The position numbers were made by a program, and so were the translations under genes. Positions 8,552 through 18,128 of a DNA stretch of 64,000 nt are shown here, one piece after another. Below the pieces are notes generated by a model, which had not been told where the DNA came from, ran no database searches, and saw nothing but the letters and a program-made list of their open reading frames with translations. Numbering within the stretch: position 1 is the stretch's first letter; every line of letters starts with the position of its first letter. This DNA comes from Robertmurraya_A mangrovi (lineage in GTDB: Bacteria > Bacillota > Bacilli > Bacillales > Cytobacillaceae): NCBI RefSeq assembly GCF_034427655.1, contig NZ_JAXOFX010000006.1:124001-188000 (forward strand), read 5' to 3'.

Positions 8552-8752
8552 ATGCCCTGTATAAGTGTTAGCCAATTGTTGAAGGATAATAAAATGAAAA
8601 TGATACACTCGAATAACCAGCCTAAGCTTTTTGCACAAGTGGTCTATCATAAGAATAAATGGTTATCATCGGCTTCAAAAGCACTTATTAATCTATTACT
8701 ATCAAGTAAAACAGAACACCTTAATACCCTGGTAAGTAAGGGGCATTTATAA
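8552..8752 (+). pseudogene. possible C-terminal remnant of a LysR-type regulator
   Basis: 66 codons without a ribosome binding site. The segment FAQVVYHKNKWLSSASKALINLLL resembles the end of LysR effector domains (a basic residue, then LSxAxxAFI). No helix-turn-helix or N-terminal part is upstream. Weak similarity by eye; could be a chance frame. Confidence 0.35.
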
Positions 8753-8759
8753 TTTTTCA

Positions 8760-9047
8760 TTAATTTTTAGGATGCTTTTGTTTTGCTTGAACAACCCCTT
8801 TTACTGTACCTACAGCCAAAAGAGATAGTAAAGCATTTAAAATTACAGAAATGATTATAATTAAAGGTAATTCAAAAGCGGCAGAAACAATGAACCCAGA
8901 TAACATACTAATTAGAATGACAATGACGGATTTTAAGTGAGGAAACAAAAAAGTGATTAATCCACTTCCAATTAACACCAATGAACCCATTACTAAAAAA
9001 TAGAAACCAAACATGGTCCATAATTCCAAACGATCAACTCTCTTCAA
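8760..9047 (-). CDS. hydrophobic protein, 95 aa, second gene of a membrane pair
   Basis: Three hydrophobic stretches (about 12-35, 38-58, 62-82) and a basic C-terminus. It starts with TTG that overlaps the stop of the upstream gene in the four bases TTGA, so it is translationally coupled. Function unknown. Confidence 0.65.
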   Translation of the reverse strand: MKRVDRLELWTMFGFYFLVMGSLVLIGSGLITFLFPHLKSVIVILISMLSGFIVSAAFELPLIIIISVILNALLSLLAVGTVKGVVQAKQKHPKN

Positions 9048-9292
9048 ATATCTAGATTAAATAATTTTTTGAATTTGTATAGTGAATTTCTGCCAACTAT
9101 CAGCGTAAACACCATGCCAATAATAGCCATACTGATACCGAAAATAGATATGGGTAGCTGCGTAGCAAAGGATTCTGAGCGTCCGCCATTAACCCATGTG
9201 TAAGGAATCATACCTCTAATAATTATAATATGGATCAAGATTGTCAAAGAATAAAAAATTATCCCCATAAATACAGCAGTTTTCATACTCAT
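9044..9292 (-). CDS. small membrane protein, paralog of the gene at 44786-45157
   Basis: Nearly identical for about 50 residues to the protein at 44786-45157 (KTAVFMGIIFYSLTIL, WVNGGRSESFA, QLPIS), but shorter: the paralog has two more membrane spans. The ATG at 9292 lacks a nearby ribosome binding site; a GAGGTGA lies where an in-frame ATA codon ten codons upstream would be the start, and the peptide between (LEKLR) is conserved in the paralog. Confidence 0.7.
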   Translation of the reverse strand: MSMKTAVFMGIIFYSLTILIHIIIIRGMIPYTWVNGGRSESFATQLPISIFGISMAIIGMVFTLIVGRNSLYKFKKLFNLDI

Positions 9293-9477
9293 TCTTCTAA
9301 GTTTCTCTAATATAAAATCACCTCATTTATAGTAAATTACTATTCCTATGTGATTTTCCATATGATATTTTTTGTTCAAATCCCTCTGAATTCTAAAATT
9401 TAGGCTAGTATTCTAATTAAATGAACCTGCTTCGTTCTTTTACTTTCATTGTATAATTCTATGATGTAATTTCTTTA

Positions 9478-9622
9478 TTATTTATCATCTTTAGTATCAA
9501 AATGATCAAAATAAGTGATAGAAGCAGCATCAATACAGGCAAACACTGGGTATAAAATCGGAAAGCCAAAAACATTTATGATTTTAAATTCATCAAATAA
9601 AAATGTCACTGTATTCTTTCAT
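9478..9622 (-). pseudogene. frameshifted small gene, about 48 codons
   Basis: AGGTGA lies seven bases before ATG at 9622, which reads MKEYSDIFI then stops. A one-base shift continues into FGFPILYPVFACIDAASITY and ends in DTKDDK at 9478. The continuing part looks like a real membrane peptide. The length is not a multiple of three, consistent with one inserted base near 9606. Family unknown. Confidence 0.5.
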
Positions 9623-9829
9623 AAAATATTTCACCTGTACTTTCTAGTTTTAAGGTGAGGTTGATTTCCATTCTGTACAAAAAAAAAGAGAAGCTTTATT
9701 ATGATTGCTTCTCAAAACTTAAATATTGCAATGGACTAAAATTCTATTAAAACAAATTAAGCTGAATCATAGAACCACACCAGCTACTTTTCCCATTTTA
9801 GCAAACTTTAAAAATGCACCCTTTTAGAT

Positions 9830-11911
9830 TCATTCTTTACCAAGATGATATTTCGGGAGATAGATGATAGCCTTAAATAAATCTCCGTCTATTTGTATGT
9901 TGAATTTCCCTTTTTGTATTTCAATTAAGCTTTTCGCAATGGACAGTCCTAACCCGCTACCTTGGCTGGTTCTGGACTCGTCACCTCTCTTAAAACGCTC
10001 CATTAATTCGTCTGCTGAAATATTTAACTCAGTAGCAGAGATGTTTTTGAAGGTAATGAGGATTTCACTGCCCCATTCCTCAATAGATATATATACCCTT
10101 GAACCATTGAGAGCATAATTAAATATATTTGATAATAAATTTTCTATGGATCTCCACAATAATTTCCCATCTGCTGTAATATATACTTTCTCCGGTGGAT
10201 AACTCAACTTAATATCTAAATCTAGTAGTTCAATTTTGTCATTTACTTCTCCTAGTCCTTGGGTTAATAAAGACAAAACATCTATTTTTTCAAGATTGAC
10301 TGGAATATTTCCGCTAGACGCCTTTGTCGCTTCAAATAAATCCTCTGCTAATGTTTTTAGCCTCTTTGACTTTTGATCCAGAACGTCAATGTATTCTTCT
10401 ACCTTTGATGGGTCCTTTTCATCTTTCAATAAATCAACATAATTAATAATGGAAGTTAAGGGATTCCGAATATCATGCGATACATTAGTAATGAGCTCCG
10501 TTTTTAGCCGCTCACTTTTTAGTTCGTTATCCACCGCTTTTTTCAATCCGTCCGTGATACTATTAATGTTGGAAGCAAGCTTGCTAAATTCTCCTTTTCC
10601 TCCTACTTCAATACGGTGATGAAGATTCCCTTCCTTAATTCTCTCTACCCCGCTCTGTATAGAGTGAAAGGTCTTGATTTTCTTTAAGGCAAACCAGGCT
10701 GCCAAGCCAATCGTGACCGGAAACATAAAGAATGTTAAAGCAATTACTATCGGATAGCCAATGACAAGTAGTACTGTCTTTACACCGACACTACCGCTAT
10801 GATATACATCCCCTATAAATTTTACTAGTTTGTGAATCAATGTAAAAATCAATGTATGTTTAAAAAATGTTCTATTTTTGAAATGTTTTACGAGTAACAG
10901 AATCAGAAAGAGTCCCAGAGCGGCCACAGGAATCGTGACAGGTATGATCATGTTTTCTATATTCTCAAACACATCCTCCACTAATGCCAGCCAAATTATC
11001 ATTAGCATAATGCATAATATGATATTGATGTCATTGTATAATTTATTTGCCGAATGAAAATGCAGCTCTTGATCCTTAAATGACTTTCTGCCTACTATGA
11101 GCACAAGGTAAGAGAATGAAAGAATAAATCCTGTCAAGAATCCAAATAATTGGTTTACGTTTTTTACAACAATGACTTTTTTTGCTTGCCATTCTTCTAG
11201 TCTAAGAGTTAAAAATTCTTCAGGAAAAGCAACGTAAATAACGGTGTTTTCTAGATTTAGTTCATTTAGTGGATTCGTTATCATATTCAAATGTTCATTT
11301 TCTTCCGTTGCTTTTGGATATAATTCTCGTTTATATTCCTCAAACAGCATATAGGAAGGATAGTTTTTAAACTGTTCTTTTTCGGTCCATGTACTGTTCT
11401 TAAACTCATTTGTACCATCGCTCGCAAAATAAATTAGATCAGAATCCTCAATACTCTGCAAAAGCAAATGAAATTCTCTTAAATCCTCCCTAATCAGTTG
11501 ATCCTTTGCCTGAGAGAGTTTGTCCCCGTACTCTTCTTTAAACTTTTTGAAATTGTTTTCTTCATTTAATTGAGGATTATAACTTCTAGAGTAGTATTGA
11601 AATTCTGAGTATAAGTTCTCTTCCACACTTCTCCATTCATCCTGGCTGATAGTTTTACCGCTTAATATATGTTCCTCATTTTTATATTCCCCTAGTAGTC
11701 TCGTGAGATCACCTATCAGATTCCCATTTTCTTGGGCAAATGCCCTACCCTCAAAGTATTCATCTTCTATCACAATGTCGAATTGCCCATTATTTACGAA
11801 TTCTACCTCAACAATGGCACGAATGACCCCCGTAAAACAGACAATGGCAATGATGAAAGCGATTGTTTTTGTAATGACAGAATGACTATATTTTTTCAAC
11901 TTTATATCCAA
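9830..11911 (-). CDS. membrane sensor histidine kinase
   Basis: 693 aa kinase. First span about 12-34, then an extracellular sensor region to about 250, then four further spans to about 408, a HAMP-like linker (410-460), the HisKA phosphorylation site NVSHDIRNPLTS with H479, the N box NLLSNIFNYA (591-600) and the G box GSGLGLS (651-657). It starts with TTG at 11911 inside the end of the response regulator gene, so both form an operon. The multi-span arrangement resembles VanS-like kinases of Bacillus; the signal is unknown. Confidence 0.85.
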   Translation of the reverse strand: MDIKLKKYSHSVITKTIAFIIAIVCFTGVIRAIVEVEFVNNGQFDIVIEDEYFEGRAFAQENGNLIGDLTRLLGEYKNEEHILSGKTISQDEWRSVEENLYSEFQYYSRSYNPQLNEENNFKKFKEEYGDKLSQAKDQLIREDLREFHLLLQSIEDSDLIYFASDGTNEFKNSTWTEKEQFKNYPSYMLFEEYKRELYPKATEENEHLNMITNPLNELNLENTVIYVAFPEEFLTLRLEEWQAKKVIVVKNVNQLFGFLTGFILSFSYLVLIVGRKSFKDQELHFHSANKLYNDINIILCIMLMIIWLALVEDVFENIENMIIPVTIPVAALGLFLILLLVKHFKNRTFFKHTLIFTLIHKLVKFIGDVYHSGSVGVKTVLLVIGYPIVIALTFFMFPVTIGLAAWFALKKIKTFHSIQSGVERIKEGNLHHRIEVGGKGEFSKLASNINSITDGLKKAVDNELKSERLKTELITNVSHDIRNPLTSIINYVDLLKDEKDPSKVEEYIDVLDQKSKRLKTLAEDLFEATKASSGNIPVNLEKIDVLSLLTQGLGEVNDKIELLDLDIKLSYPPEKVYITADGKLLWRSIENLLSNIFNYALNGSRVYISIEEWGSEILITFKNISATELNISADELMERFKRGDESRTSQGSGLGLSIAKSLIEIQKGKFNIQIDGDLFKAIIYLPKYHLGKE

Positions 11912-12572
11912 CTCCCCACACCACCTTCAAATATTTTGGCTCTTTCGGATTGATTTCAATTTTTTCTCTAATTTTTCTAATATGAACGGTTACCGTATTT
12001 TCCGGACTGAAGGATTTTTCATTCCATACCTTTTCATAGATTTCTTCAATGGAGAAGACTCTCCCAATGTTTGCTGTCAGAAGCTTTAAGATTTTATATT
12101 GTACTGGTGTCAAATGGACTTCATTTCCATCGATGGTGACTAATTTTCTTTCGTCATCGATCATGAGCCCCCCTGTTTGATATACATGACTTCTTGTTTC
12201 AAGAGCCCCAAAGGTGGTATAACGCCTCAACTGTGATTTGACCCTTGCAATCAGCTCTAGAGGATTGAATGGTTTGGTGATATAATCATCTGCCCCTAAA
12301 TTTAACCCTATAATTTTATCTGAATCCTCCGATTTGGCAGAAAGCATAATTAATGGGATTGTATGTTCTTCCCTAATCTTCATGGTAGCTTTAATTCCAT
12401 CCATCTTAGGCATCATAATGTCCATGATAATAAGATGAATCTCTTGATCTCTAATTACTTCAATAGCTTCTTCCCCATTAAAAGCTTTAACTATTTTGTA
12501 TCCTTCGTTTCCTAAATATATCCCTATCGCGTCTACAATGGCTTTATCATCATCACAAACCAATATGTTCAT
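11886..12572 (-). CDS. OmpR/PhoB-family response regulator
   Basis: 228 aa. Receiver domain with acidic pocket D7-D9, phospho-acceptor D51 in IIMDIMMPKMDG and the KPF motif; C-terminal winged helix with TPVQYKILKLL and NTVTVHIRKIREKIE. First gene of the operon with the kinase (26-base overlap). A direct repeat upstream at 12677-12693 may be its own binding site. Sequence is of the VanR type. Confidence 0.9.
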   Translation of the reverse strand: MNILVCDDDKAIVDAIGIYLGNEGYKIVKAFNGEEAIEVIRDQEIHLIIMDIMMPKMDGIKATMKIREEHTIPLIMLSAKSEDSDKIIGLNLGADDYITKPFNPLELIARVKSQLRRYTTFGALETRSHVYQTGGLMIDDERKLVTIDGNEVHLTPVQYKILKLLTANIGRVFSIEEIYEKVWNEKSFSPENTVTVHIRKIREKIEINPKEPKYLKVVWGVGYKVEKI

Positions 12573-12676
12573 GGAAGTTCACTCCTAAATACAAATCTCA
12601 ATATATAAACACCATCCCTATAGTATTCCCTCTAACAAAATGATAGCAAATATATCTTAGCAAACACTTTATGTAA

Positions 12677-12693
12677 TTCTTAAGATTTTCTTA
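12677..12693. promoter_or_regulatory. candidate response-regulator direct repeat
   Basis: TTCTTA-N5-TTCTTA, an 11-base period direct repeat as bound by OmpR-type dimers, about 105 bases before the regulator start. Autoregulation is an inference. Confidence 0.35.
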
Positions 12694-12764
12694 GTGTTGT
12701 TAGCCCTACTCATTTTCAAACACAGGGAACTGGAATATGTATAATTAGATAAACTTTATAAAAA

Positions 12765-12791
12765 GGCGATTGTTCTTATTGAACAATCGCC
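12765..12791 (-). terminator. strong hairpin, T-run on minus strand
   Basis: 11-base perfect stem GGCGATTGTTC around TTATT; on the minus strand CGCC is followed by TTTTTATA. No leftward gene lies directly upstream, so it may shield the two-component operon or be left from a lost gene. The rest of 12573-12952 holds only promoters. Confidence 0.65.
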
Positions 12792-12952
12792 CCCCTTATT
12801 ATATTTGAGTTTTTTATCTAACATTTGGTATTCATTGTTAATTTAGTAGTGTGAAATCATTAGAACTATATTCCACTAGTTACAAATAAAGGTTTACAAT
12901 ATTAAAATATTAAAATATAACTAGATTATACTGAAGGAATAGGAGAATAATA

Positions 12953-14569
12953 ATGAAGCATATTTTAATCGTCCTCACGTTGGTTATATGGAGTATATTT
13001 CCTGTAATTACTAATGCTACTAATCATGATCAACCACAGGAATCAATCGTTGAAAATAATAGTACTTTTTCTGCACTTGAGGAAATAAAGCAAATATTAA
13101 AAGAAAGTTACTATAAACAAGTACCTGAAGATGTGCTAAATGCTAAAACAATAGAAGAACTTTTGAGCAAATTAAACGACCCCTATACGGACTATATGAG
13201 TAGCGAAGAGTTCGATCATTTTTTAGAAATGTTGAATCAAAACTATTCAGGAATCGGAGTAGCATTAGATATATCTGACGAAGCGGTACTTATTACTAAT
13301 GTATTCAAAAATGGACCTGCAGATAAAATGGGGTTACAAAATGGGGATATCGTTACTAAGGTGGATAACCATGTTCTAACAGATCAACCGATAGAAGTAA
13401 TTCAATCGTATTTCTTAGGGAAAGAAAATACAGTAATCACTGTCACTGTTAAAAGAGGAAAGAAGGAACTAGTTTTTTCTGGAAAAAGAGAAACGATACA
13501 TATTCCTTTAGTTGAAAGCAAGCTTTTAGATGGAAATGTTGGTTATATCAAAATCACATCTTTTGGTGAAGAGACTTATGATGAATTTCTCACACATCTA
13601 AATAAATTAAATAAAAATAAGGCAACGAAATGGATCATAGATCTGCGTTCCAATGGTGGTGGCTTAGTCCTTCCTGCCCTACAGATGATGGATCACTTCA
13701 TTCGTTATAAAGAAGATCCAGTTTTAAAGTTTGTATATGGGAATGGAGAGGAACCTATATTACTCGAGAAAACTAATTTGCCTTTAAACAAGTCTATTAT
13801 TTTAACCGATGAATACACTGCCAGTGCATCGGAAATTCTTACCTATGCGTTAAAAACAAACCAAGCCGCAACCATTATGGGTTCAAAAACATTTGGTAAG
13901 GGTGTTATACAGGCTTCTGATAATTTATCAGACAATAGTTTATTAAAGTATACAGTAGCTGAAGTTAAATCAATGAATAATGAGAGTTATAACAACGTTG
14001 GAATTACACCTGATATAGAACTTAATAACCTTTTCCCTACTATTAAGTCTGCTTCTGATCAGTGGTTATCATTTGCCCGATTATATCAACAAAATAAAAC
14101 AGGGAAAGCAACATTAAATGATATAAAAGTGAATATAGCTCCAGGTAAGAAGATCACACTTTCAAATTATCCTTTATTAACAAATGACTTAAAAGAAACG
14201 ATTCAATCTCTGATGGCTCAAAAGAAAGTCGAGATACTTACCAAATCCGGATGGGTAGTAGCCTCTCCATCAAAACTATCAAGTATTAAGGTGAAAATGT
14301 ACGAATTAGGAGATGGTTTATATGTATCAGAATCTAATTCTATTAAATATGAAACACCTTCTAAGAAAATGTTAGTAAAATTAAAAAAAGAAAACAAGGT
14401 GGCTTGGGGAAAAACCTATCTAAAAAAAGGCCAGATTGGAAGAGTGACCATCCTATCAAATACCCCACTGTACAAATTGAACTCAAGTGGCAAATATATT
14501 CTGCAATCTAAAAGCTTAAATTCTGGTAAACAATATCCTGTCTATAATTTAAAAAAATATAGTAAATAG
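12953..14569 (+). CDS. S41 carboxy-terminal processing protease with C-terminal extension
   Basis: 538 aa. Signal peptide (1-21), S41 N-terminal helices, PDZ domain (about 95-170; GIGVALD, NGPADKMGLQNGD), then the protease with Ser291 in TASASEI and Lys316 in TFGKGVIQ, the Ser/Lys dyad. After a second domain that resembles the peptidoglycan-binding region of CtpB, about 120 residues of basic repeats extend the C-terminus, longer than usual CtpA/CtpB. It acts outside the membrane. AGGAGAATA precedes the ATG. Substrate unknown. Confidence 0.85.
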   Translation: MKHILIVLTLVIWSIFPVITNATNHDQPQESIVENNSTFSALEEIKQILKESYYKQVPEDVLNAKTIEELLSKLNDPYTDYMSSEEFDHFLEMLNQNYSGIGVALDISDEAVLITNVFKNGPADKMGLQNGDIVTKVDNHVLTDQPIEVIQSYFLGKENTVITVTVKRGKKELVFSGKRETIHIPLVESKLLDGNVGYIKITSFGEETYDEFLTHLNKLNKNKATKWIIDLRSNGGGLVLPALQMMDHFIRYKEDPVLKFVYGNGEEPILLEKTNLPLNKSIILTDEYTASASEILTYALKTNQAATIMGSKTFGKGVIQASDNLSDNSLLKYTVAEVKSMNNESYNNVGITPDIELNNLFPTIKSASDQWLSFARLYQQNKTGKATLNDIKVNIAPGKKITLSNYPLLTNDLKETIQSLMAQKKVEILTKSGWVVASPSKLSSIKVKMYELGDGLYVSESNSIKYETPSKKMLVKLKKENKVAWGKTYLKKGQIGRVTILSNTPLYKLNSSGKYILQSKSLNSGKQYPVYNLKKYSK

Positions 14570-14617
14570 ACAGTTATCTTTAAATTCAAAAAAGTAGAGG
14601 ATATATGTACAAGTTTG

Positions 14618-14651
14618 AAGGGACCCTATATAAACAAAATCTGGGTCCCTT
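14618..14651 (+). terminator. hairpin after S41 protease gene
   Basis: AAGGGACCC pairs with GGGTCCCTT around a 16-base loop; then TAGTTATCTC. Moderate T content, so probably bidirectional with the convergent ABC operon. Confidence 0.6.
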
Positions 14652-14777
14652 AGTTATCTCTATTTATTTTTAGTTTTGACGAATCAATCATTTAACCTGT
14701 AAACCTAGTCCTATTAATAACACTTAGATCATCTTAAGTTGTCCATACTTTAATGTTACTAATTTGATTATTGATAT

Positions 14778-15560
14778 TTACAACGGTAAATCTTTTCTTT
14801 TAAAGATGAAAATACCAAAAAGATAGAGGACAATGGATAACCCAACAAGAACGGTTAATTCAAGACCATAGTTTCCACCTTGAATCATTGCATCAGAATC
14901 ATATAGAGTGATGAGTGTAAAGTTTTTCAAGGCTTCTAAATTTTCATTCATTCCAGAAAGCATATTTGTTGCAAAGAAAAACACGGATAAACCTGCACCG
15001 AGAGCAAGGGAACGGCTTGAACGGTTAAATAAACATGATGCTAAAAATGTAATCCCGCTGAATGCTAAGCTCAGGAAGAACGATCCTAACGTTAGGATGA
15101 AGAACTTATCTACTGGTAACTCACCAGGCTGAATGGTTTCAGCGACTCCGAAACCTACACAAAATATCAATCCAAACATGACAACAAGTGAAGATACAAA
15201 ATAGATGATACTTGTAACAGTATATTGGGTTCTTGTAATAGGAGTAGAAAGGTAATAGGCCATACTACCTTTATCTACTTGATTTGCAATCAGTTTGTTA
15301 CCAATAATGACACAATATATGATGGCAAAGATGAGAGTGAAGTTCCCAAAAAATTGATTCGCTACAAAAGAGATTAAGGTTGTGATATCACCTAAAGGAT
15401 TTATAGGTGTATCAACACTAGCTCGTGCAATTTCATCCATCGTTTCTGGAGTGAATACACTCATAATAATCCCAATTAGCAAGGAAAGAGATCCACTAAC
15501 TATAGAGAATATTTTTAGATTTGATTTCACCAAATGAGTAAATAAGGATGTATTAAGCAT
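14778..15560 (-). CDS. ABC-2 type transporter permease
   Basis: About 260 aa with six predicted spans, ending in a basic tail (IFIFKRKDLPL). Middle region YYLSTPITRTQY is typical of ABC-2 permeases of bacitracin/lantibiotic or unknown exporters. The start at 15560 overlaps the ATPase stop (ATGCTTAA), with AAGGGA upstream; an in-frame ATG further upstream lies inside the ATPase gene. Works with the ATPase at 15553-16458. Confidence 0.85.
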   Translation of the reverse strand: MLNTSLFTHLVKSNLKIFSIVSGSLSLLIGIIMSVFTPETMDEIARASVDTPINPLGDITTLISFVANQFFGNFTLIFAIIYCVIIGNKLIANQVDKGSMAYYLSTPITRTQYTVTSIIYFVSSLVVMFGLIFCVGFGVAETIQPGELPVDKFFILTLGSFFLSLAFSGITFLASCLFNRSSRSLALGAGLSVFFFATNMLSGMNENLEALKNFTLITLYDSDAMIQGGNYGLELTVLVGLSIVLYLFGIFIFKRKDLPL

Positions 15561-16458
15561 GGTCGTACTTCCCTTCTTTATAAAAGTCCATAAAATAGGC
15601 TTCAAGCGAATTTTTTATTTCACGAATGGAAGATACATCTCTTTTAGAAAGAGCACTTATCAGTTCGTTCATTTTCATATCCTCTATTTCTACAATGACC
15701 TGCAATTGATCTTCATGGACCTCAAGAATGGAGAAATCTTCCTTTTGAATAGATTCAAAGTCTTGAACATTTCGAAATGAAAGTTTAAATGTGGTTTTAT
15801 CATATTGCTTAAAGTCCTGTGAATCCAAAACTGAAATGATTCGACCTTGTTTTATGATGGCAATCGTATCGCAAGTCCCTTCAATTTCCTCAAATAGATG
15901 AGATGACATAAGGATACTTTTCCCCTTTTGTTTTTCCTGTTGAATTAGTTGAACGAATACTGATTGCATAAGTGGATCTAGCCCTGTTGTTGGTTCGTCA
16001 AGAATGAGTACTTGAGGGTCATGCATAAACGCACAAACAATCCCAACCTTTTGCTTCATCCCCTTGGACATTCGTTTGATTTGTGTTGATGGATCCAAAT
16101 CAAACATATCTAGCAACTCTTGAGCCCTTTTCATATCGCGAATACCACGCATATGAGCAGCATGCTGAATGAGCTGTGTACCCGTCATATTCTCTGGAAA
16201 AGCAATCTCAGCAGGTAAATAGCCAAGATGTTTTTGAATTTCTTTAGACTGACTCCAGCAATCTAAATTTAATATAGTCGAGCTTCCACTTTGTGGTTTA
16301 ATGAACCCTAATAAATGTCGCATCGTAGTCGTCTTTCCAGCGCCATTTGGACCAAGGAAGCCAAATACCTGTCCTTCTTTAATTTCGAATGAGATATCAA
16401 ATATTCCCCTATGGTTTCCGTAATCCTTTGTAAGATGTTGGATGCTTATTGCTGTCAA
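15553..16458 (-). CDS. ABC transporter ATP-binding protein
   Basis: 301 aa. Walker A GPNGAGKT (36-43), signature RMSKGMKQKVGIV, Walker B VLILDEPTTGLDP and the H-loop SSHLFEE are intact, followed by a ~75-residue C-terminal domain of the kind seen in drug/peptide exporters. It begins with TTG after GGTGATTTAAA. Operon with the permease; divergent from a TetR regulator that probably controls it. Confidence 0.9.
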   Translation of the reverse strand: MTAISIQHLTKDYGNHRGIFDISFEIKEGQVFGFLGPNGAGKTTTMRHLLGFIKPQSGSSTILNLDCWSQSKEIQKHLGYLPAEIAFPENMTGTQLIQHAAHMRGIRDMKRAQELLDMFDLDPSTQIKRMSKGMKQKVGIVCAFMHDPQVLILDEPTTGLDPLMQSVFVQLIQQEKQKGKSILMSSHLFEEIEGTCDTIAIIKQGRIISVLDSQDFKQYDKTTFKLSFRNVQDFESIQKEDFSILEVHEDQLQVIVEIEDMKMNELISALSKRDVSSIREIKNSLEAYFMDFYKEGKYDHA

Positions 16459-16492
16459 TTTAAATCACCACACCATTTCCACTTTATTTATC

Positions 16493-16568
16493 CGACAACA
16501 TGTCGTATGATTTAAGTGTAATAGTTATAAAACTCCCCATCAACCAACATTTACGTCTCAATTGTTGG
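16493..16568. promoter_or_regulatory. intergenic operator candidates between ABC operon and TetR gene
   Basis: CGACA-ACA-TGTCG at 16493-16505 is a compact palindrome of the size bound by TetR dimers. A second inverted pair CCAACA...TGTTGG spans 16544-16568. Both lie in the 138-base divergent region. Confidence 0.5.
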
Positions 16569-16596
16569 ATTTTAAGAAACCAGAGGAGGAAGAACG

Positions 16597-17166
16597 ATGA
16601 AGAAGAATCCAACCATCACAGCTCAAACAAAGCAAAATTTAATAGATGCTTTTTGGGAGCTATATTGCACTAAACGAATTGAGAAAATCACCATAAAGGA
16701 AATTTCTGCGAGAGCGGGTTATAATCGATCTACTTTTTATGAATATTTTTCAGATGTTTATGATGTCTTGGATCAAATGGAAAACAATTTAATAGCTAAG
16801 CTACAGGAGTTACCTCTGCAACAACTATCCTCACCTAATGAAACTTTTCCTTTTGAAGCCATTTTTAACCTGTATTCTCAACATAGCAAATATCTAGTAG
16901 TCCTTCTAGGAGAACACGGAGACCCAGCATTTCAGCACAAAATGAAAGCTAGTATGAAGCCGATGATGAAACAAGCCCTCCTTTCACACGGAGCAAACGA
17001 TGGTTTCGAGCTGGACTACACAATGGAATATGCTTTATCGGCTATGATTGGTATATTAAGCTACTGGTTTGGTCAAGAAGAAGCTCCATCTATTGAAAAA
17101 TTGATGGAATTATTATCCGAGATTTCAAGTGAGGGAGTTATGAAGAAGTTACTGAGATATGAGTAA
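16597..17166 (+). CDS. TetR/AcrR-family transcriptional regulator
   Basis: 189 aa. N-terminal helix-turn-helix TIKEISARAGYNRSTFYEYF (residues 31-50) is standard; the C-terminal ligand domain is typical of the group adjacent to ABC-2 exporters. AGGAGGAAG precedes the ATG. Divergent from the ABC operon, with palindromes between them, so likely its repressor. Ligand unknown. Confidence 0.9.
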   Translation: MKKNPTITAQTKQNLIDAFWELYCTKRIEKITIKEISARAGYNRSTFYEYFSDVYDVLDQMENNLIAKLQELPLQQLSSPNETFPFEAIFNLYSQHSKYLVVLLGEHGDPAFQHKMKASMKPMMKQALLSHGANDGFELDYTMEYALSAMIGILSYWFGQEEAPSIEKLMELLSEISSEGVMKKLLRYE

Positions 17167-17230
17167 AAATTCTTTACCTCTCTGAGATAGAAGCAATAAA
17201 TTTATTCGTACTTTCTATTAAAACTATACA

Positions 17231-17265
17231 AAACACTTCGTTATTAATAACAAAGTGTTTTTATT
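17231..17265 (+). terminator. intrinsic terminator of the TetR gene
   Basis: AACACTT and GTTAT pair with ATAAC and AAGTGTT, followed by TTTATTTT. Confidence 0.75.
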
Positions 17266-17391
17266 TTAAGAACTTAGAACAAGAAGGCTTATACTTTGTC
17301 CAAGTACATGCGAGTAGTAAGGGTTCAAATAGAGCTCCTACTAAATCAAAAGCTCAGGAAGGACATCATTAAAACTTTATATGGCTGTCTC

Positions 17392-17423
17392 AATCGATTC
17401 TTCTCAAAAGAATCGATTTTTTT
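17392..17423 (+). terminator. second + strand intrinsic terminator
   Basis: AATCGATTC pairs with GAATCGATT around a short loop, followed by TTTTT. It has no complete gene in front of it. Confidence 0.65.
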
Positions 17424-17651
17424 CAAATTTATAAAAAATTGGGGTTTTATTGTGATCAACACAGGCTTTCTTGGCGTGCTCAAAAGAGTTATAGTTTAAG
17501 ATAATAACAAATGCTAGAAGTAATAAAGTAAGTATTGATGCTATAATAAGCTTCACATCAAAAGCCTCTTTTTAAAAACTTGTGTCCTCTGCAACTCTAC
17601 TCCCATGTTTGTACAATAAAGGACGAACAAACTTCTTTTTGAAGGTACCAG

Positions 17652-18128
17652 TTAGTTGAAGAAAAAATCACCTTTTAATTGCTTTTTAGCTTCTTCTACG
17701 ATATGTGTTATTAATGTTTTCTCGGTGATATGATGGATGTTATCACCATAACGAAAGTCATCAATCTTCTCACTAATTTCATACCATACTGAATATTCTT
17801 CGTTAATAAAATGCTCTCTAACAACCTCATACATACGATAGGCAAGTCCAATAGCGTGATTTTCTTCATGTATAATTTTCAATAATAAATCCCTTATATA
17901 GAATCTTACACACTCTTCTTGTGAAGGTTTCTTTAAATTCAGTTCAATTGAAGCTCTATTAAAATAATCCTCAACTTCGAACATATTAAGGGGTTCACTT
18001 AACGAAGATAGGATATTTAAAGACGGACTAGAAAAACCATTAATCAACATTTGAATGGCCCAATTCACATAATCAATTGGTTTTACATCACCTTCATATA
18101 TATTATAGTATAAAATCTTCGTATCCAC
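17652..18128 (-). CDS. hypothetical protein, 158 aa, cytosolic
   Basis: No signal or membrane segment; mostly alpha helical and acidic. Features are YVNWAIQMLINGFSSPSLNI near the N-terminus and PSQEECVRFYIRDLLLKI in the middle. Length and composition resemble immunity or antitoxin-like accessory proteins, but I do not recognise a family. A poor purine tract precedes the ATG. Confidence 0.55.
   Translation of the reverse strand: MDTKILYYNIYEGDVKPIDYVNWAIQMLINGFSSPSLNILSSLSEPLNMFEVEDYFNRASIELNLKKPSQEECVRFYIRDLLLKIIHEENHAIGLAYRMYEVVREHFINEEYSVWYEISEKIDDFRYGDNIHHITEKTLITHIVEEAKKQLKGDFFFN

Larger units (their letters stand above)
17167..17651. other. intergenic, with two + strand terminators and a coding-like scrap
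   Basis: Contains the terminators at 17231-17265 and 17392-17423. Between them one + frame (about 17265-17371) ends in SKAQEGHH with no start; it may be the tail of a lost gene. I see no intact gene. Confidence 0.4.

Noticed and set aside
17296..17499. 67-codon + frame between TetR gene and 17652
   Set aside because: No binding site and it runs through the terminator hairpin at 17392-17423; composition is not protein-like.
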